Assembly: GCA_947303335.1 (NCBI GenBank)
Contig: CAMYYB010000003.1
Coordinates: 28,648 to 92,647, forward strand
DNA: 64,000 nt
Origin: an uncultured Bacteroidales bacterium
Lineage (GTDB): Bacteria > Bacteroidota > Bacteroidia > Bacteroidales > F082
Direction of reading: 5' to 3'
Below are positions 9,392 through 16,232 of this stretch, in pieces. Position 1 is the first letter of the stretch. Every line of letters starts with the position of its first letter. The notes beneath the pieces are model-generated. The model did no database searches and was not told the origin of the DNA. It saw nothing but the letters and a program-made list of their open reading frames with translations. A program made the position numbers and the translations under genes.

Positions 9392-10119
9392 TATTCTTCG
9401 AAGTTCTTCAGTTTGGTGATAGTGTCAATGGTGTTCACCTCATCGCTGATAGGCTTGTAGTACACCTTCACGAAAGCCACATCACGCAGATAATCGATAT
9501 GCCCCACTTCCACTTTCGAAATCTCAAGTCCTGTACGCTCAACGAGGTCGGCTTTCAGGTCTTCTTCCTTCCCGTGCTTGGTGTTTTCGATGCGGTCGTA
9601 GAGGATAATCTTGGTAGCAGTATGTTTCAGCATCTTGGTGCCGTCGAGTACCCAAACAGCCAATATGGTCAACAGATTGACCATAAACAGCTCTGCATAG
9701 CTGGTAGACAACGCCATTCCGTTCACGATACTCAAGCCCATCACCACGAAGAGGTAGGTCATTTCCCGTATCTTGATGGTCTCCGTTCGGTATCGTATCA
9801 TGCCGAAGATGGCAAACAGTCCCAAGGCGTAGGCAATGTTCATCTTCATGTTCTCCATCAGCGAAATGATGAGGAAGATGACCACAGCAAACATGATGAA
9901 GGTGAAGTAATAATCCTTGCGGTTGGCTTTCTTGTAATAGAAACAATGGATGATAATCCAGCAAACAAGGAAGTTAAAGACGAAACGCAGGAGCATAGTC
10001 CAAAGGCTTTGGGCATCGAAAAGGGGAACGCCCAGAAAATCCGTTCCCGTCACCCCGCCGCCAAACTCACGGGCGATGTCAGGGTCAAAGTCCTGCATGT
10101 TGATTTGTAGTAGGTTCAT
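9391..10119 (-). CDS. DUF4956 family membrane protein
   Basis: 242 residues. About four hydrophobic segments lie between residues 40 and 150 (LLRFVFNFLVCWIIIHCFYY, FTFIMFAVVIFLIISLM, IAYALGLFAIFGMIRYRTE, LLTILAVWVL), followed by a soluble alpha/beta C-terminal domain (KVEVGHIDYLRDVAFVKVYY). The RYRTETIKIREMTYLFV element is typical of DUF4956. Members are commonly found next to VTC-domain polyphosphate polymerase-like genes, and that is the case here (1-bp gap). A role in an inner-membrane complex with the VTC protein is inferred; no enzymatic activity is established. Confidence 0.85.
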   Translation of the reverse strand: MNLLQINMQDFDPDIAREFGGGVTGTDFLGVPLFDAQSLWTMLLRFVFNFLVCWIIIHCFYYKKANRKDYYFTFIMFAVVIFLIISLMENMKMNIAYALGLFAIFGMIRYRTETIKIREMTYLFVVMGLSIVNGMALSTSYAELFMVNLLTILAVWVLDGTKMLKHTATKIILYDRIENTKHGKEEDLKADLVERTGLEISKVEVGHIDYLRDVAFVKVYYKPISDEVNTIDTITKLKNFEE

Positions 10120-10120
10120 A

Positions 10121-10879
10121 TTATTCTTGTTTTAGTTTTTCAATTCTACGTAGTTTCTTCTTAAACCGGTTTTGCTTTACGTCGGGACGGGTCATACAAG
10201 TACCGATACAGTACTTGCTGACCTTAAAGGGACGTATTCTCATGTCGAAAAGCACGTCTTTCAAAAGCGATTTCGCACGCCCGTCCTGTTTCAGTTCCAT
10301 CACTACAAGCGGAGCCATCGATGCGGTTTTCCCGTTGCGTAGGTTCTCAAACCGCAGGTTGCAGTCGATGGTAAGCCGCTCCGTCTTTTCGTAGTTCACT
10401 AAGGTGAAACGGTCAAAGATGGTGATAAGATGGGGGCTCAAGGAACTAATCTCGTAAGGCTGCTTCTCTGCCAGAAAGGCCGCTGCCTCGGGATTGTCGA
10501 GGATGTTAGGGATGGGGTCCACGACGATACGCTTCTTCTTCGTGCGCCCCTTGTTGTTCTTGTGTTTCACCTCACAGAAGGTTAGATGTGAATCGACGTA
10601 GGTCCGCACCCTCACCTTGTCGCGTACCAAATGCCGGTTGTGGTGGATGACGTACATCGTCAGTTCTGGGGTGTCGTAATACACCGTGTTGTAGGGTGAC
10701 AGGCGGTTGCCCTCCACCTCTTGGGCATAATAGGCATCGCAGATACGCACAAGGATATCCCTAAGCTGACTCTCCGTCACCAAATACTTGGTGTCAATGC
10801 GGTTCATCAGCTTCACGCCACTCATCTCATCGAGCGTGATGGGCTTCATGCCTTGCACTATGCCGAGAATCTCCTCCAC
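10121..10879 (-). CDS. VTC-domain (polyphosphate polymerase-like) protein
   Basis: 252 residues of the CYTH-related VTC tunnel fold that in yeast Vtc4 makes polyphosphate from ATP. Visible tunnel residues are NRIDTKYLV, YNTVYYDTPELTMYVIHHNRHLVRDKVRVRTY (basic strand), CEVKHKNNKGRTKKKR, and the strand VVMELKQDGR. The spacing of K/R/E residues on alternating strand positions fits a nucleotide/metal-binding tunnel. It lacks the SPX domain and membrane helices of the eukaryotic complex; the adjacent DUF4956 membrane protein may replace them (inference). The start codon lies immediately after the preceding stop. Confidence 0.85.
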   Translation of the reverse strand: MEEILGIVQGMKPITLDEMSGVKLMNRIDTKYLVTESQLRDILVRICDAYYAQEVEGNRLSPYNTVYYDTPELTMYVIHHNRHLVRDKVRVRTYVDSHLTFCEVKHKNNKGRTKKKRIVVDPIPNILDNPEAAAFLAEKQPYEISSLSPHLITIFDRFTLVNYEKTERLTIDCNLRFENLRNGKTASMAPLVVMELKQDGRAKSLLKDVLFDMRIRPFKVSKYCIGTCMTRPDVKQNRFKKKLRRIEKLKQE

Positions 10880-11314
10880 TTAATCCTCCTTGGCCACGTA
10901 TTCAAAAGTCTTTACCGATTCGAGCTTGCCATTCGGATAATAGTTAAGCTGGCGTTTCTTCGAGCCGTCTTCGTTGTACTCGAACTTGCGGATACGCACC
11001 ACCTTGTCTCTATCGTTGTACTCAATCTCGCGCACCACTTTGGCGGTGATGTCGCTGTTCTCAGGATACTCACTCACTATGCGCCACTTCTGTCCATAAG
11101 TAGCATATTCGATTTCCTCCACTTTGCGTCCAAGGGCGTCATAGGTAGTCTTGCGGTCCAGAAAGGCACGTTTGTCGCCAGCAGGGGTGTTCCATTCCTT
11201 CAGCACCATGCCTTTGCGGTTTTCACGCTTTGCGATAGTAGCGTCAGAGACTGCCTGAGCAAAGCCGCCCACACAAACGACAAATAATGCCAATGTAATT
11301 ACAAGCTTCTTCAT
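10880..11314 (-). CDS. Secreted protein with YwqK/MORN-like repeats
   Basis: 144 residues. A signal peptide (MKKLVITLALFVVCVGGFAQA) is followed by short repeated strands of the kind TTYDALGRKVEEIEYATYGQKWR / YNDRDKVVRIRKFEYNEDGSKKRQLNYYPNGKLESVKTFEY, in which YxxxGKxxxxxxY recurs. This resembles YwqK/RHS-like or MORN-type strand repeats. Function unknown. It sits between the operon's lipoprotein (14-bp gap) and the VTC gene (no gap), so it is probably a periplasmic accessory of that module. Confidence 0.7.
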   Translation of the reverse strand: MKKLVITLALFVVCVGGFAQAVSDATIAKRENRKGMVLKEWNTPAGDKRAFLDRKTTYDALGRKVEEIEYATYGQKWRIVSEYPENSDITAKVVREIEYNDRDKVVRIRKFEYNEDGSKKRQLNYYPNGKLESVKTFEYVAKED

Positions 11315-11328
11315 TATTGTATTGCTAT

Positions 11329-12045
11329 TTAAACGTTGATTATCACTTCGAACTGTTCTTCCATTTCAATAACCTGACCCGCTTCGTCCACCAAGATGCT
11401 TTGGTAGACAAAGTCGGGAATTTCAGTATTGATATCATCAGAGACGGTGAACACCTCATAGTTGCCGGGTTGAAGTTTTTGGAAGGCGAACCATCCGTCA
11501 GGTCCCACACGGGTATCGTTGAAGGGCAAGTCCTCGCCCACTCTGCGGATGTAGACGCGGTGCTCACAAGCCCAGCCCTCGCCCCGATAGCTGCCATTAT
11601 GATAATAGGTGGCATGTACTTGTCCCTTCACTATCGAGGTACCATAGGCTTTACCATCATGGATATAAAGCGTAGGTACTTCAGCCACTGCGCCCTTGGC
11701 CAGCTCCACCGTCTCACTCACCGTTATTTTCTCGCCAGAAGGCAAGACGGAATAAGCGAACACCGTGTAATGACCTGGCAGGAGATACTCAAAACGGTAC
11801 ATCCCGTCAGAACCTGTCTCTACGTCATCACCATAGAAAGCTTCATCGCCATAGACGATAAATACATCCGTCTTAGCTGCCACCATCGTGTCGGGGGTAA
11901 GTGTGAAGTCGTCATCGGGATGGTGTACCAGTTGCACAAAACCTTGCACCGTGCCCCTGCCTCCCTCGCCCGGGCCTTTGTTGCAAGAAGGCATAACACA
12001 AGCCAATGCGAAGAGCATCAATAGAAATTCGGTCAATCTTTTCAT
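11329..12045 (-). CDS. Lipoprotein with prealbumin-like (carboxypeptidase-regulatory) domains
   Basis: 238 residues. The signal peptide ends with lipobox VMPSC and is followed by a Gly-rich linker NKGPGEGGRG typical of exported Bacteroidetes lipoproteins. Two prealbumin-like beta-sandwich units can be seen, each with the GSDGMYRFEYLLPGHYTVFAYS / GPDGWFAFQKLQPGNYEVFTVS signature of carboxypeptidase-regulatory-like domains. The second unit contains two Cys-adjacent charged strands (WACEHRVYIRRVGEDL). The gene is the first of the VTC/DUF4956 operon and has a TACTTTTG -7 element 20 bp upstream. Probably a structural surface or periplasmic protein; no catalytic motif is seen. Confidence 0.8.
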   Translation of the reverse strand: MKRLTEFLLMLFALACVMPSCNKGPGEGGRGTVQGFVQLVHHPDDDFTLTPDTMVAAKTDVFIVYGDEAFYGDDVETGSDGMYRFEYLLPGHYTVFAYSVLPSGEKITVSETVELAKGAVAEVPTLYIHDGKAYGTSIVKGQVHATYYHNGSYRGEGWACEHRVYIRRVGEDLPFNDTRVGPDGWFAFQKLQPGNYEVFTVSDDINTEIPDFVYQSILVDEAGQVIEMEEQFEVIINV

Positions 12046-12065
12046 TTCATTGCGTTTTTATGGGA

Positions 12066-12073
12066 CAAAAGTA
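12066..12073 (-). promoter_or_regulatory. Bacteroidetes -7 element for the lipoprotein/VTC operon
   Basis: TACTTTTG on the minus strand matches TAnnTTTG, 20 bp before the ATG at 12045. No convincing -33 TTTG is seen at the usual distance. Confidence 0.5.
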
Positions 12074-12112
12074 TAAAATCCAAATGTAAACACGTCGGTT
12101 TTCTTCCAATTA

Positions 12113-12574
12113 TTATACCAAAGCCAGTTCTTCCTGTTCTTTTCCAAAGTCGCTGATGTTGGTACACAATTTCTTCAAAACGCTGACGAAAGTCAACACA
12201 TCCGCTTCGGGAACCCCTTCAAGCACCTTGTTCATCGTCTCAATGGCCAATTGTTTTGTGGTGTCTTTCATGGCCATTCCTTCTTCTGTGACCACAATGT
12301 TGTTCACACGACGGTCTTCCTTCGACACCGAGCGGGTGACGAGTCCTTTCTTTTCCAAGTTGTCTATGAACTGTGTCACCGAGTTCTTGTCTTTCTGGAT
12401 GATGAACGAAATCGCCTGCTGAGTAAGCGTACCTTCATTCCACAACGTATCCATCACCAGGTATTGCTCCGCTGTCAGGTTGACATTGTTCTTCTTGAAT
12501 ACTTCGGACAAGTACTTTTTAAGCCTGCAATTCAAGATATTGACGTAAACGCCCGCTTGTTTGACCAGTATCAT
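12113..12574 (-). CDS. MarR family transcriptional regulator
   Basis: 153 residues with a winged helix-turn-helix: helices NVNLTAEQYLVMDTLWNEGTLTQQAISFIIQKDKNSVTQFIDNLEKKGLVTR, then the wing SVSKEDRRVNNIVVTEEG containing the conserved DxR of MarR proteins. N- and C-terminal helices would form the dimer interface. It is transcribed divergently from cstA with 127 bp between starts, which makes cstA or its own promoter the likely targets. The ligand is unknown. Confidence 0.9.
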   Translation of the reverse strand: MILVKQAGVYVNILNCRLKKYLSEVFKKNNVNLTAEQYLVMDTLWNEGTLTQQAISFIIQKDKNSVTQFIDNLEKKGLVTRSVSKEDRRVNNIVVTEEGMAMKDTTKQLAIETMNKVLEGVPEADVLTFVSVLKKLCTNISDFGKEQEELALV

Positions 12575-12673
12575 ATTATCACAACTTAGGGATTATCTCT
12601 ATTTTTGAATGTGCAATAATACGAATTTTTCCCCATAGAGAACAAAAAAAAATAACCGTTTTGAAAGAATGTT

Positions 12674-12681
12674 TATTTTTG
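12674..12681 (+). promoter_or_regulatory. Bacteroidetes -7 element for cstA
   Basis: TATTTTTG lies 20 bp before the cstA ATG in the 127-bp gap shared with marR, matching TAnnTTTG. Confidence 0.5.
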
Positions 12682-12701
12682 CGGTTTAAAACAAACTCTT
12701 T

Positions 12702-14156
12702 ATGGTTACTTTTTTCATTGCAATTGCCTTATTGGTCATCGGTTACTTTATTTACGGAAAGCTCGTAGAGCGTGTGTTTGGCGCTGACCCGCAGCGTCCT
12801 ACTCCTGCCAACACTATGGCTGATGGCGTTGACTATGTGCCCATGAAACCTTGGCGTATCTATCTCATCCAGTTCCTCAACATCGCTGGTGTAGGACCTA
12901 TCATCGGTGCCATCATGGGTGCCCAGTTCGGTACCGCCTCTTTCCTCTGGATTGTGTTTGGCAGCATCTTTGCCGGTGCGGTACACGACTATCTTTCCGG
13001 CATGATCTCTCTTCGCGACAGAGGAGCCAGCCTGCCTGAGATTCACGGCTCCTATCTGGGTAACGGAGCCAAGCAGGTGATGCGTGGCTTCACCGTATTA
13101 TTAATGATTTTGGTGGGTGTGGTCTTCATCAACACCCCTGCCACTTTGTTGATAAACAACTTCACGCCTGCGTGGAACAAATACATCTGGGTAGTCATCA
13201 TTCTGGCCTATTACTTGATTGCCACGTTACTGCCCATCGACAAACTTATTGGCAAAATTTATCCCATATTCGGCATACTCTTGCTTGGTATGGCTGTCGC
13301 CATCTTTGTGGCTTTCTTGCTCTACAAGCCTGAAATCCCTGAGTTGTGGAGCGGAATGCAAAACCGCCACCCCGATGCACCCAACAACCCCATCTTCCCC
13401 ATGATGTTCATCAGCATCGCTTGCGGTGCCATCAGCGGTTTTCACGCCACCCAATCGCCCTTGATGGCACGTTGCATGACGAACGAGAAACAAGGTCGCC
13501 CCATCTTCTACGGAGCCATGATTACCGAAGGCATCGTCGCCCTCATTTGGGCTGCGGCAGCGGCTTTTTTCTTTGGTCCCAACAGTGTGGTCGATGTCAG
13601 CGGCAAAAGCGGTGCCGCCATCGTCGGCATCATCGCCAAGACCTGGTTCACCCCTGTTATCGCAGTAATTACCATCCTGGGAGTCATTTCGGCTGCCGTC
13701 ACTACGGGTGACACGGCTTTGCGTTCGGCACGACTCATCATTGCGGACTTCATGCACTATGACCAGAAGCCCATCAAGAACCGCCTCTTTATCGCAGTTC
13801 CTATGTTTGTGGTTACTGCTATCATCCTCGTCTACAGCCTCGCCGACGACAAGGGTTTCCAGCTGATTTGGCGTTACTTTTCCTGGGCTAACCAAGTGCT
13901 GGCAACGGTGACATTGTGGGCCATCTCAGTGTATCTTTGCAAAAACAAGGAAGGCTTGTGGTATCTCATCACCCTGATTCCAGCCCTGTTCATGACGATG
14001 GTGACGGGCTGTTTCCTCTTTGTCGCCAAAGCTGCCGATGGCGGTTTGGGCTCCATCCTGCCCCGCCCCGTGGGCTATGGCATAGGTATCGTCCTCACCG
14101 TGATGGCCTTGGTACTGTTTATTAGGGCGAAAAAGAAGATGAAGAAATCAATGTAA
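12702..14156 (+). CDS. cstA: CstA family carbon-starvation/peptide transporter
   Basis: 484-residue polytopic inner-membrane protein. About 12-14 hydrophobic helices are visible, from FFIAIALLVIGYFIYGKLVERVFG to VLTVMALVLFIRAKKKMKK. Family signatures are GADPQRPTPA, GVDYVPMKPW, QFLNIAGVGPIIGAIMGAQFG and HDYLSGMISLRDRGAS. It is shorter than the ~700-residue E. coli CstA but matches the short form common in Bacteroidetes, which lacks the C-terminal extension. CstA proteins import pyruvate or peptides under carbon limitation. The gene faces marR, a possible regulator, and its last nine bases overlap the convergent DUF58 gene. Confidence 0.92.
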   Translation: MVTFFIAIALLVIGYFIYGKLVERVFGADPQRPTPANTMADGVDYVPMKPWRIYLIQFLNIAGVGPIIGAIMGAQFGTASFLWIVFGSIFAGAVHDYLSGMISLRDRGASLPEIHGSYLGNGAKQVMRGFTVLLMILVGVVFINTPATLLINNFTPAWNKYIWVVIILAYYLIATLLPIDKLIGKIYPIFGILLLGMAVAIFVAFLLYKPEIPELWSGMQNRHPDAPNNPIFPMMFISIACGAISGFHATQSPLMARCMTNEKQGRPIFYGAMITEGIVALIWAAAAAFFFGPNSVVDVSGKSGAAIVGIIAKTWFTPVIAVITILGVISAAVTTGDTALRSARLIIADFMHYDQKPIKNRLFIAVPMFVVTAIILVYSLADDKGFQLIWRYFSWANQVLATVTLWAISVYLCKNKEGLWYLITLIPALFMTMVTGCFLFVAKAADGGLGSILPRPVGYGIGIVLTVMALVLFIRAKKKMKKSM

Positions 14157-15083
14157 CCTGGTCCGCTTGATGAGGTAACTCGTCAGGATTTGGTTGTAAT
14201 CCTTGTTGATGTCGGCTTCCACATAGTCGATTTGGTATTGGTAGCAATGGCGTAGCAAAGCCTGCTTGCGTTCTTCCATGATTTTCCTGTAGGTCTCCTG
14301 AACCTCAACGGGGTTCAGTTTCAAGGTGTCGCCCGTCTCCAAATCGACGAAACGGTACGGGCGGTTCTCAAAGTCGAGGTTCAATTCCAAGGCACTGTCG
14401 TACACATGAAACAAAATGACCTCATGCTTATTATATTTAAGGTGTTCCAATGCCTCAAACATCGGCTGGTAGTCGTCAAGGCCGTCCAGCATATCGGTGA
14501 AAATCACCACTAAGCTGCGACGATGCGTCATCTCGGCAATCTGGTGCAGACATTGGGGTGTTGAGGTGGTTTTGCGGTTGTTCTTGTCGTAGCCATCCAT
14601 CAGTTTCTCCAGTTCGCTATAGATGAGTTTCTGGTGAACTTGTGACGACTTGGCTGGCTCGTGGAACGAAATCTTGTCGTCAAACAAGTCCAAGCCCACA
14701 GCATCACGCTGGCGGCGCATCAGTTCCATCAGCGAGGCAGCAGCATAGATGGAAAAAAAGAGTTTGTTGGGATGATCGAAGTCGACCTTCTGCCGCACAG
14801 GGAAACACATGCTGGAGCTTTGGTCGATGACGAGCTGGCAGCGCAGGTTAGTCTCCTCCTCGTAGCGTTTCACGAAGAGCTTCTCCGTGCGACCATATAG
14901 TTTCCAGTCGATATGACGAATGGGTTCGCCCGTATTATAGAGGCGATGTTCGGCAAACTCAACAGAAAAACCGTGGAAGGGACTCTTGTGTAAACCAGTG
15001 ATGAATCCCTCCACGATTTGACGTGCCAAGAACTCTAAGCTGCCGAATTGCGTCAGCCGGTTCCTATCAATTGAAAAGTCCAA
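14148..15083 (-). CDS. DUF58 domain protein (vWA-like)
   Basis: 311 residues, soluble. The N-terminal half has the DUF58 signature GFSVEFAEHRLYNTGEPIRHIDWKLYGRTEKLFVKRYEEET, followed by a von Willebrand A-like fold whose MIDAS motif LVIDQSSSM (DxSxS) and later VVIFTDMLDG are visible. DUF58 proteins usually accompany MoxR AAA+ ATPases in chaperone-like systems; no moxR is present in this window. The start lies directly after the trxA stop, so the two are co-transcribed. It overlaps cstA convergently by 9 bp. Confidence 0.88.
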   Translation of the reverse strand: MDFSIDRNRLTQFGSLEFLARQIVEGFITGLHKSPFHGFSVEFAEHRLYNTGEPIRHIDWKLYGRTEKLFVKRYEEETNLRCQLVIDQSSSMCFPVRQKVDFDHPNKLFFSIYAAASLMELMRRQRDAVGLDLFDDKISFHEPAKSSQVHQKLIYSELEKLMDGYDKNNRKTTSTPQCLHQIAEMTHRRSLVVIFTDMLDGLDDYQPMFEALEHLKYNKHEVILFHVYDSALELNLDFENRPYRFVDLETGDTLKLNPVEVQETYRKIMEERKQALLRHCYQYQIDYVEADINKDYNQILTSYLIKRTRLH

Positions 15084-15404
15084 TTAGAGCAGCTTTTCAA
15101 GTTTTTCCACAAAGACCTTCTTGGGGGCGGCACCGACGTTCTTGTCGACGGGTTGTCCGCCTTTGAAGAACAGCACGGTGGGGATGTTCATGATGCCGAA
15201 CTTGCCTGCGGTCTCGGGGCATTCCTCGACGTCGCATTTCACGGCAACCATTTTGCCGGCATATTCTTCTGAGATTTCCTCAATGATGGGTTCCACTTTC
15301 TTGCAAGGACCGCACCAAGTAGCACCAAAGTCCACAATTACAGGGAGTTCCGATTTCAGGACGACTTCTTCAAAACGGTCGTCAGTCATTTGAATTACTG
15401 CCAT
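15084..15404 (-). CDS. trxA: Thioredoxin
   Basis: 106 residues, the normal size of a cytoplasmic thioredoxin. The redox motif ATWCGPCKK, the buried Asp in VIVDFGATW, and cis-proline NIPTVLFF are all present. There is no signal peptide, so it acts in the cytoplasm as a disulfide reductase. A promoter (TTGG, ~21 bp, TATTTTTG) lies upstream inside the 3' end of the HEPN gene. The DUF58 gene follows with no gap. Confidence 0.95.
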   Translation of the reverse strand: MAVIQMTDDRFEEVVLKSELPVIVDFGATWCGPCKKVEPIIEEISEEYAGKMVAVKCDVEECPETAGKFGIMNIPTVLFFKGGQPVDKNVGAAPKKVFVEKLEKLL

Positions 15405-15460
15405 AGTTTTAATTCGTTTAGTTTATTATTAATGCATCAATATCTTTCAAAATGCGTGTG

Positions 15461-15493
15461 CAAAAATAGGAAAAATCTCTAACCATTGACCAA
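15461..15493 (-). promoter_or_regulatory. trxA promoter (-33 TTGG / -7 TATTTTTG)
   Basis: On the minus strand TTGG (15493-15490) is followed after about 21 bp by TATTTTTG (15468-15461). This is the spacing expected of a Bacteroidetes promoter. The -33 box lies within the last codons of the HEPN gene, which isolates trxA from the toxin-antitoxin pair. Confidence 0.6.
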
Positions 15494-15877
15494 TTTTTCA
15501 ATAGTTTCAATCATTTCACGAGCAGGTTCTATTCTATCCTCCAATTCCTCAGGATCAGCGTTAAAGGCACAATTATAATCACTTTCCTCACGCATGGTTT
15601 GAAGCTGATTGTACAATCTGCCATATTCCTCAGACAAAATACCAGTTTTAATGTAATGAAGACCAAAAACAGCATGTGAACCATGATGGGTATAGACTTG
15701 ATGGCCGTCATGAATTAGCAAGGCGGAAACAGCATGAAATACAGCATAATATAAACGATTGCAGACTCCATTCCATAACCCTGCTTCCTTCAATGTCTCA
15801 ACTTCAGTAAAGGTCCGTTTAGCTCGTTCCAATTCAAGCTGAACTATTGTCCTGCGTTCTTCTTCACTCAAGCTCAT
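15479..15877 (-). CDS. HEPN domain protein (MNT/HEPN toxin-antitoxin, probable toxin)
   Basis: 132 residues, all-helical. The HEPN core is NRLYYAVFHAVSALLIHDG and contains the RX6H motif (RLYYAVFH) used by HEPN RNases. The C-terminus is a charged helix (ADPEELEDRIEPAREMIETIEKLVNG). The start overlaps the stop of the MNT gene by 4 nt (ATGA). In characterised MNT-HEPN pairs the nucleotidyltransferase AMPylates and neutralises the HEPN RNase; roles here are inferred from that. Both genes are AT-rich compared with their neighbours. Confidence 0.85.
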   Translation of the reverse strand: MSLSEEERRTIVQLELERAKRTFTEVETLKEAGLWNGVCNRLYYAVFHAVSALLIHDGHQVYTHHGSHAVFGLHYIKTGILSEEYGRLYNQLQTMREESDYNCAFNADPEELEDRIEPAREMIETIEKLVNG

Positions 15878-16188
15878 ACCAATATGATTTTATCCTGTTC
15901 AACATTTTTGTAAAACGGCAGAAAAGACCAGTTGACCCACTGGCTTTTAGAATAGATGTGTGGACTGATTTCAGCACCCAAATCCCAACCCAACTCACGG
16001 AAACTATAGGTCAAATCATAGTCTTTTGAAGTGATTTTCGATTTGTCAAGCAAAATGAGCAAGTCCCAATCACTATTGTCATGAAAATCGCCACGGGCAT
16101 GAGAGCCATACAGCCAAAGCGAACTGCCATGAGGCAATATAGCAATTGCTAACTGCTTGATTCTCTCTAATATCTGACCTTTCTCCAT
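15874..16188 (-). CDS. Minimal nucleotidyltransferase (MNT antitoxin)
   Basis: 104 residues from ATG 16188. The catalytic signature GSSLWLYGSHARGDFHDNSDWDLLILLD contains the GSxARG and SDxDLL motifs of Pol-beta-like minimal nucleotidyltransferases. An upstream in-frame ATG at 16233 would add 15 residues, but it lies upstream of the TATTTTTG -7 element at 16219-16212, so translation from 16188 is preferred. It partners the HEPN gene with a 4-nt overlap. Confidence 0.85.
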   Translation of the reverse strand: MEKGQILERIKQLAIAILPHGSSLWLYGSHARGDFHDNSDWDLLILLDKSKITSKDYDLTYSFRELGWDLGAEISPHIYSKSQWVNWSFLPFYKNVEQDKIILV

Positions 16189-16211
16189 AAAGCAACAATT
16201 TTTCTGCTTTG

Positions 16212-16219
16212 CAAAAATA
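16212..16219 (-). promoter_or_regulatory. -7 element for the MNT/HEPN pair
   Basis: TATTTTTG on the minus strand, between the dnaE stop (16233) and the MNT start (16188). It decides the shorter MNT start and makes the pair independent of dnaE. Confidence 0.5.
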
Positions 16220-16232
16220 CATATTTTCTTCA

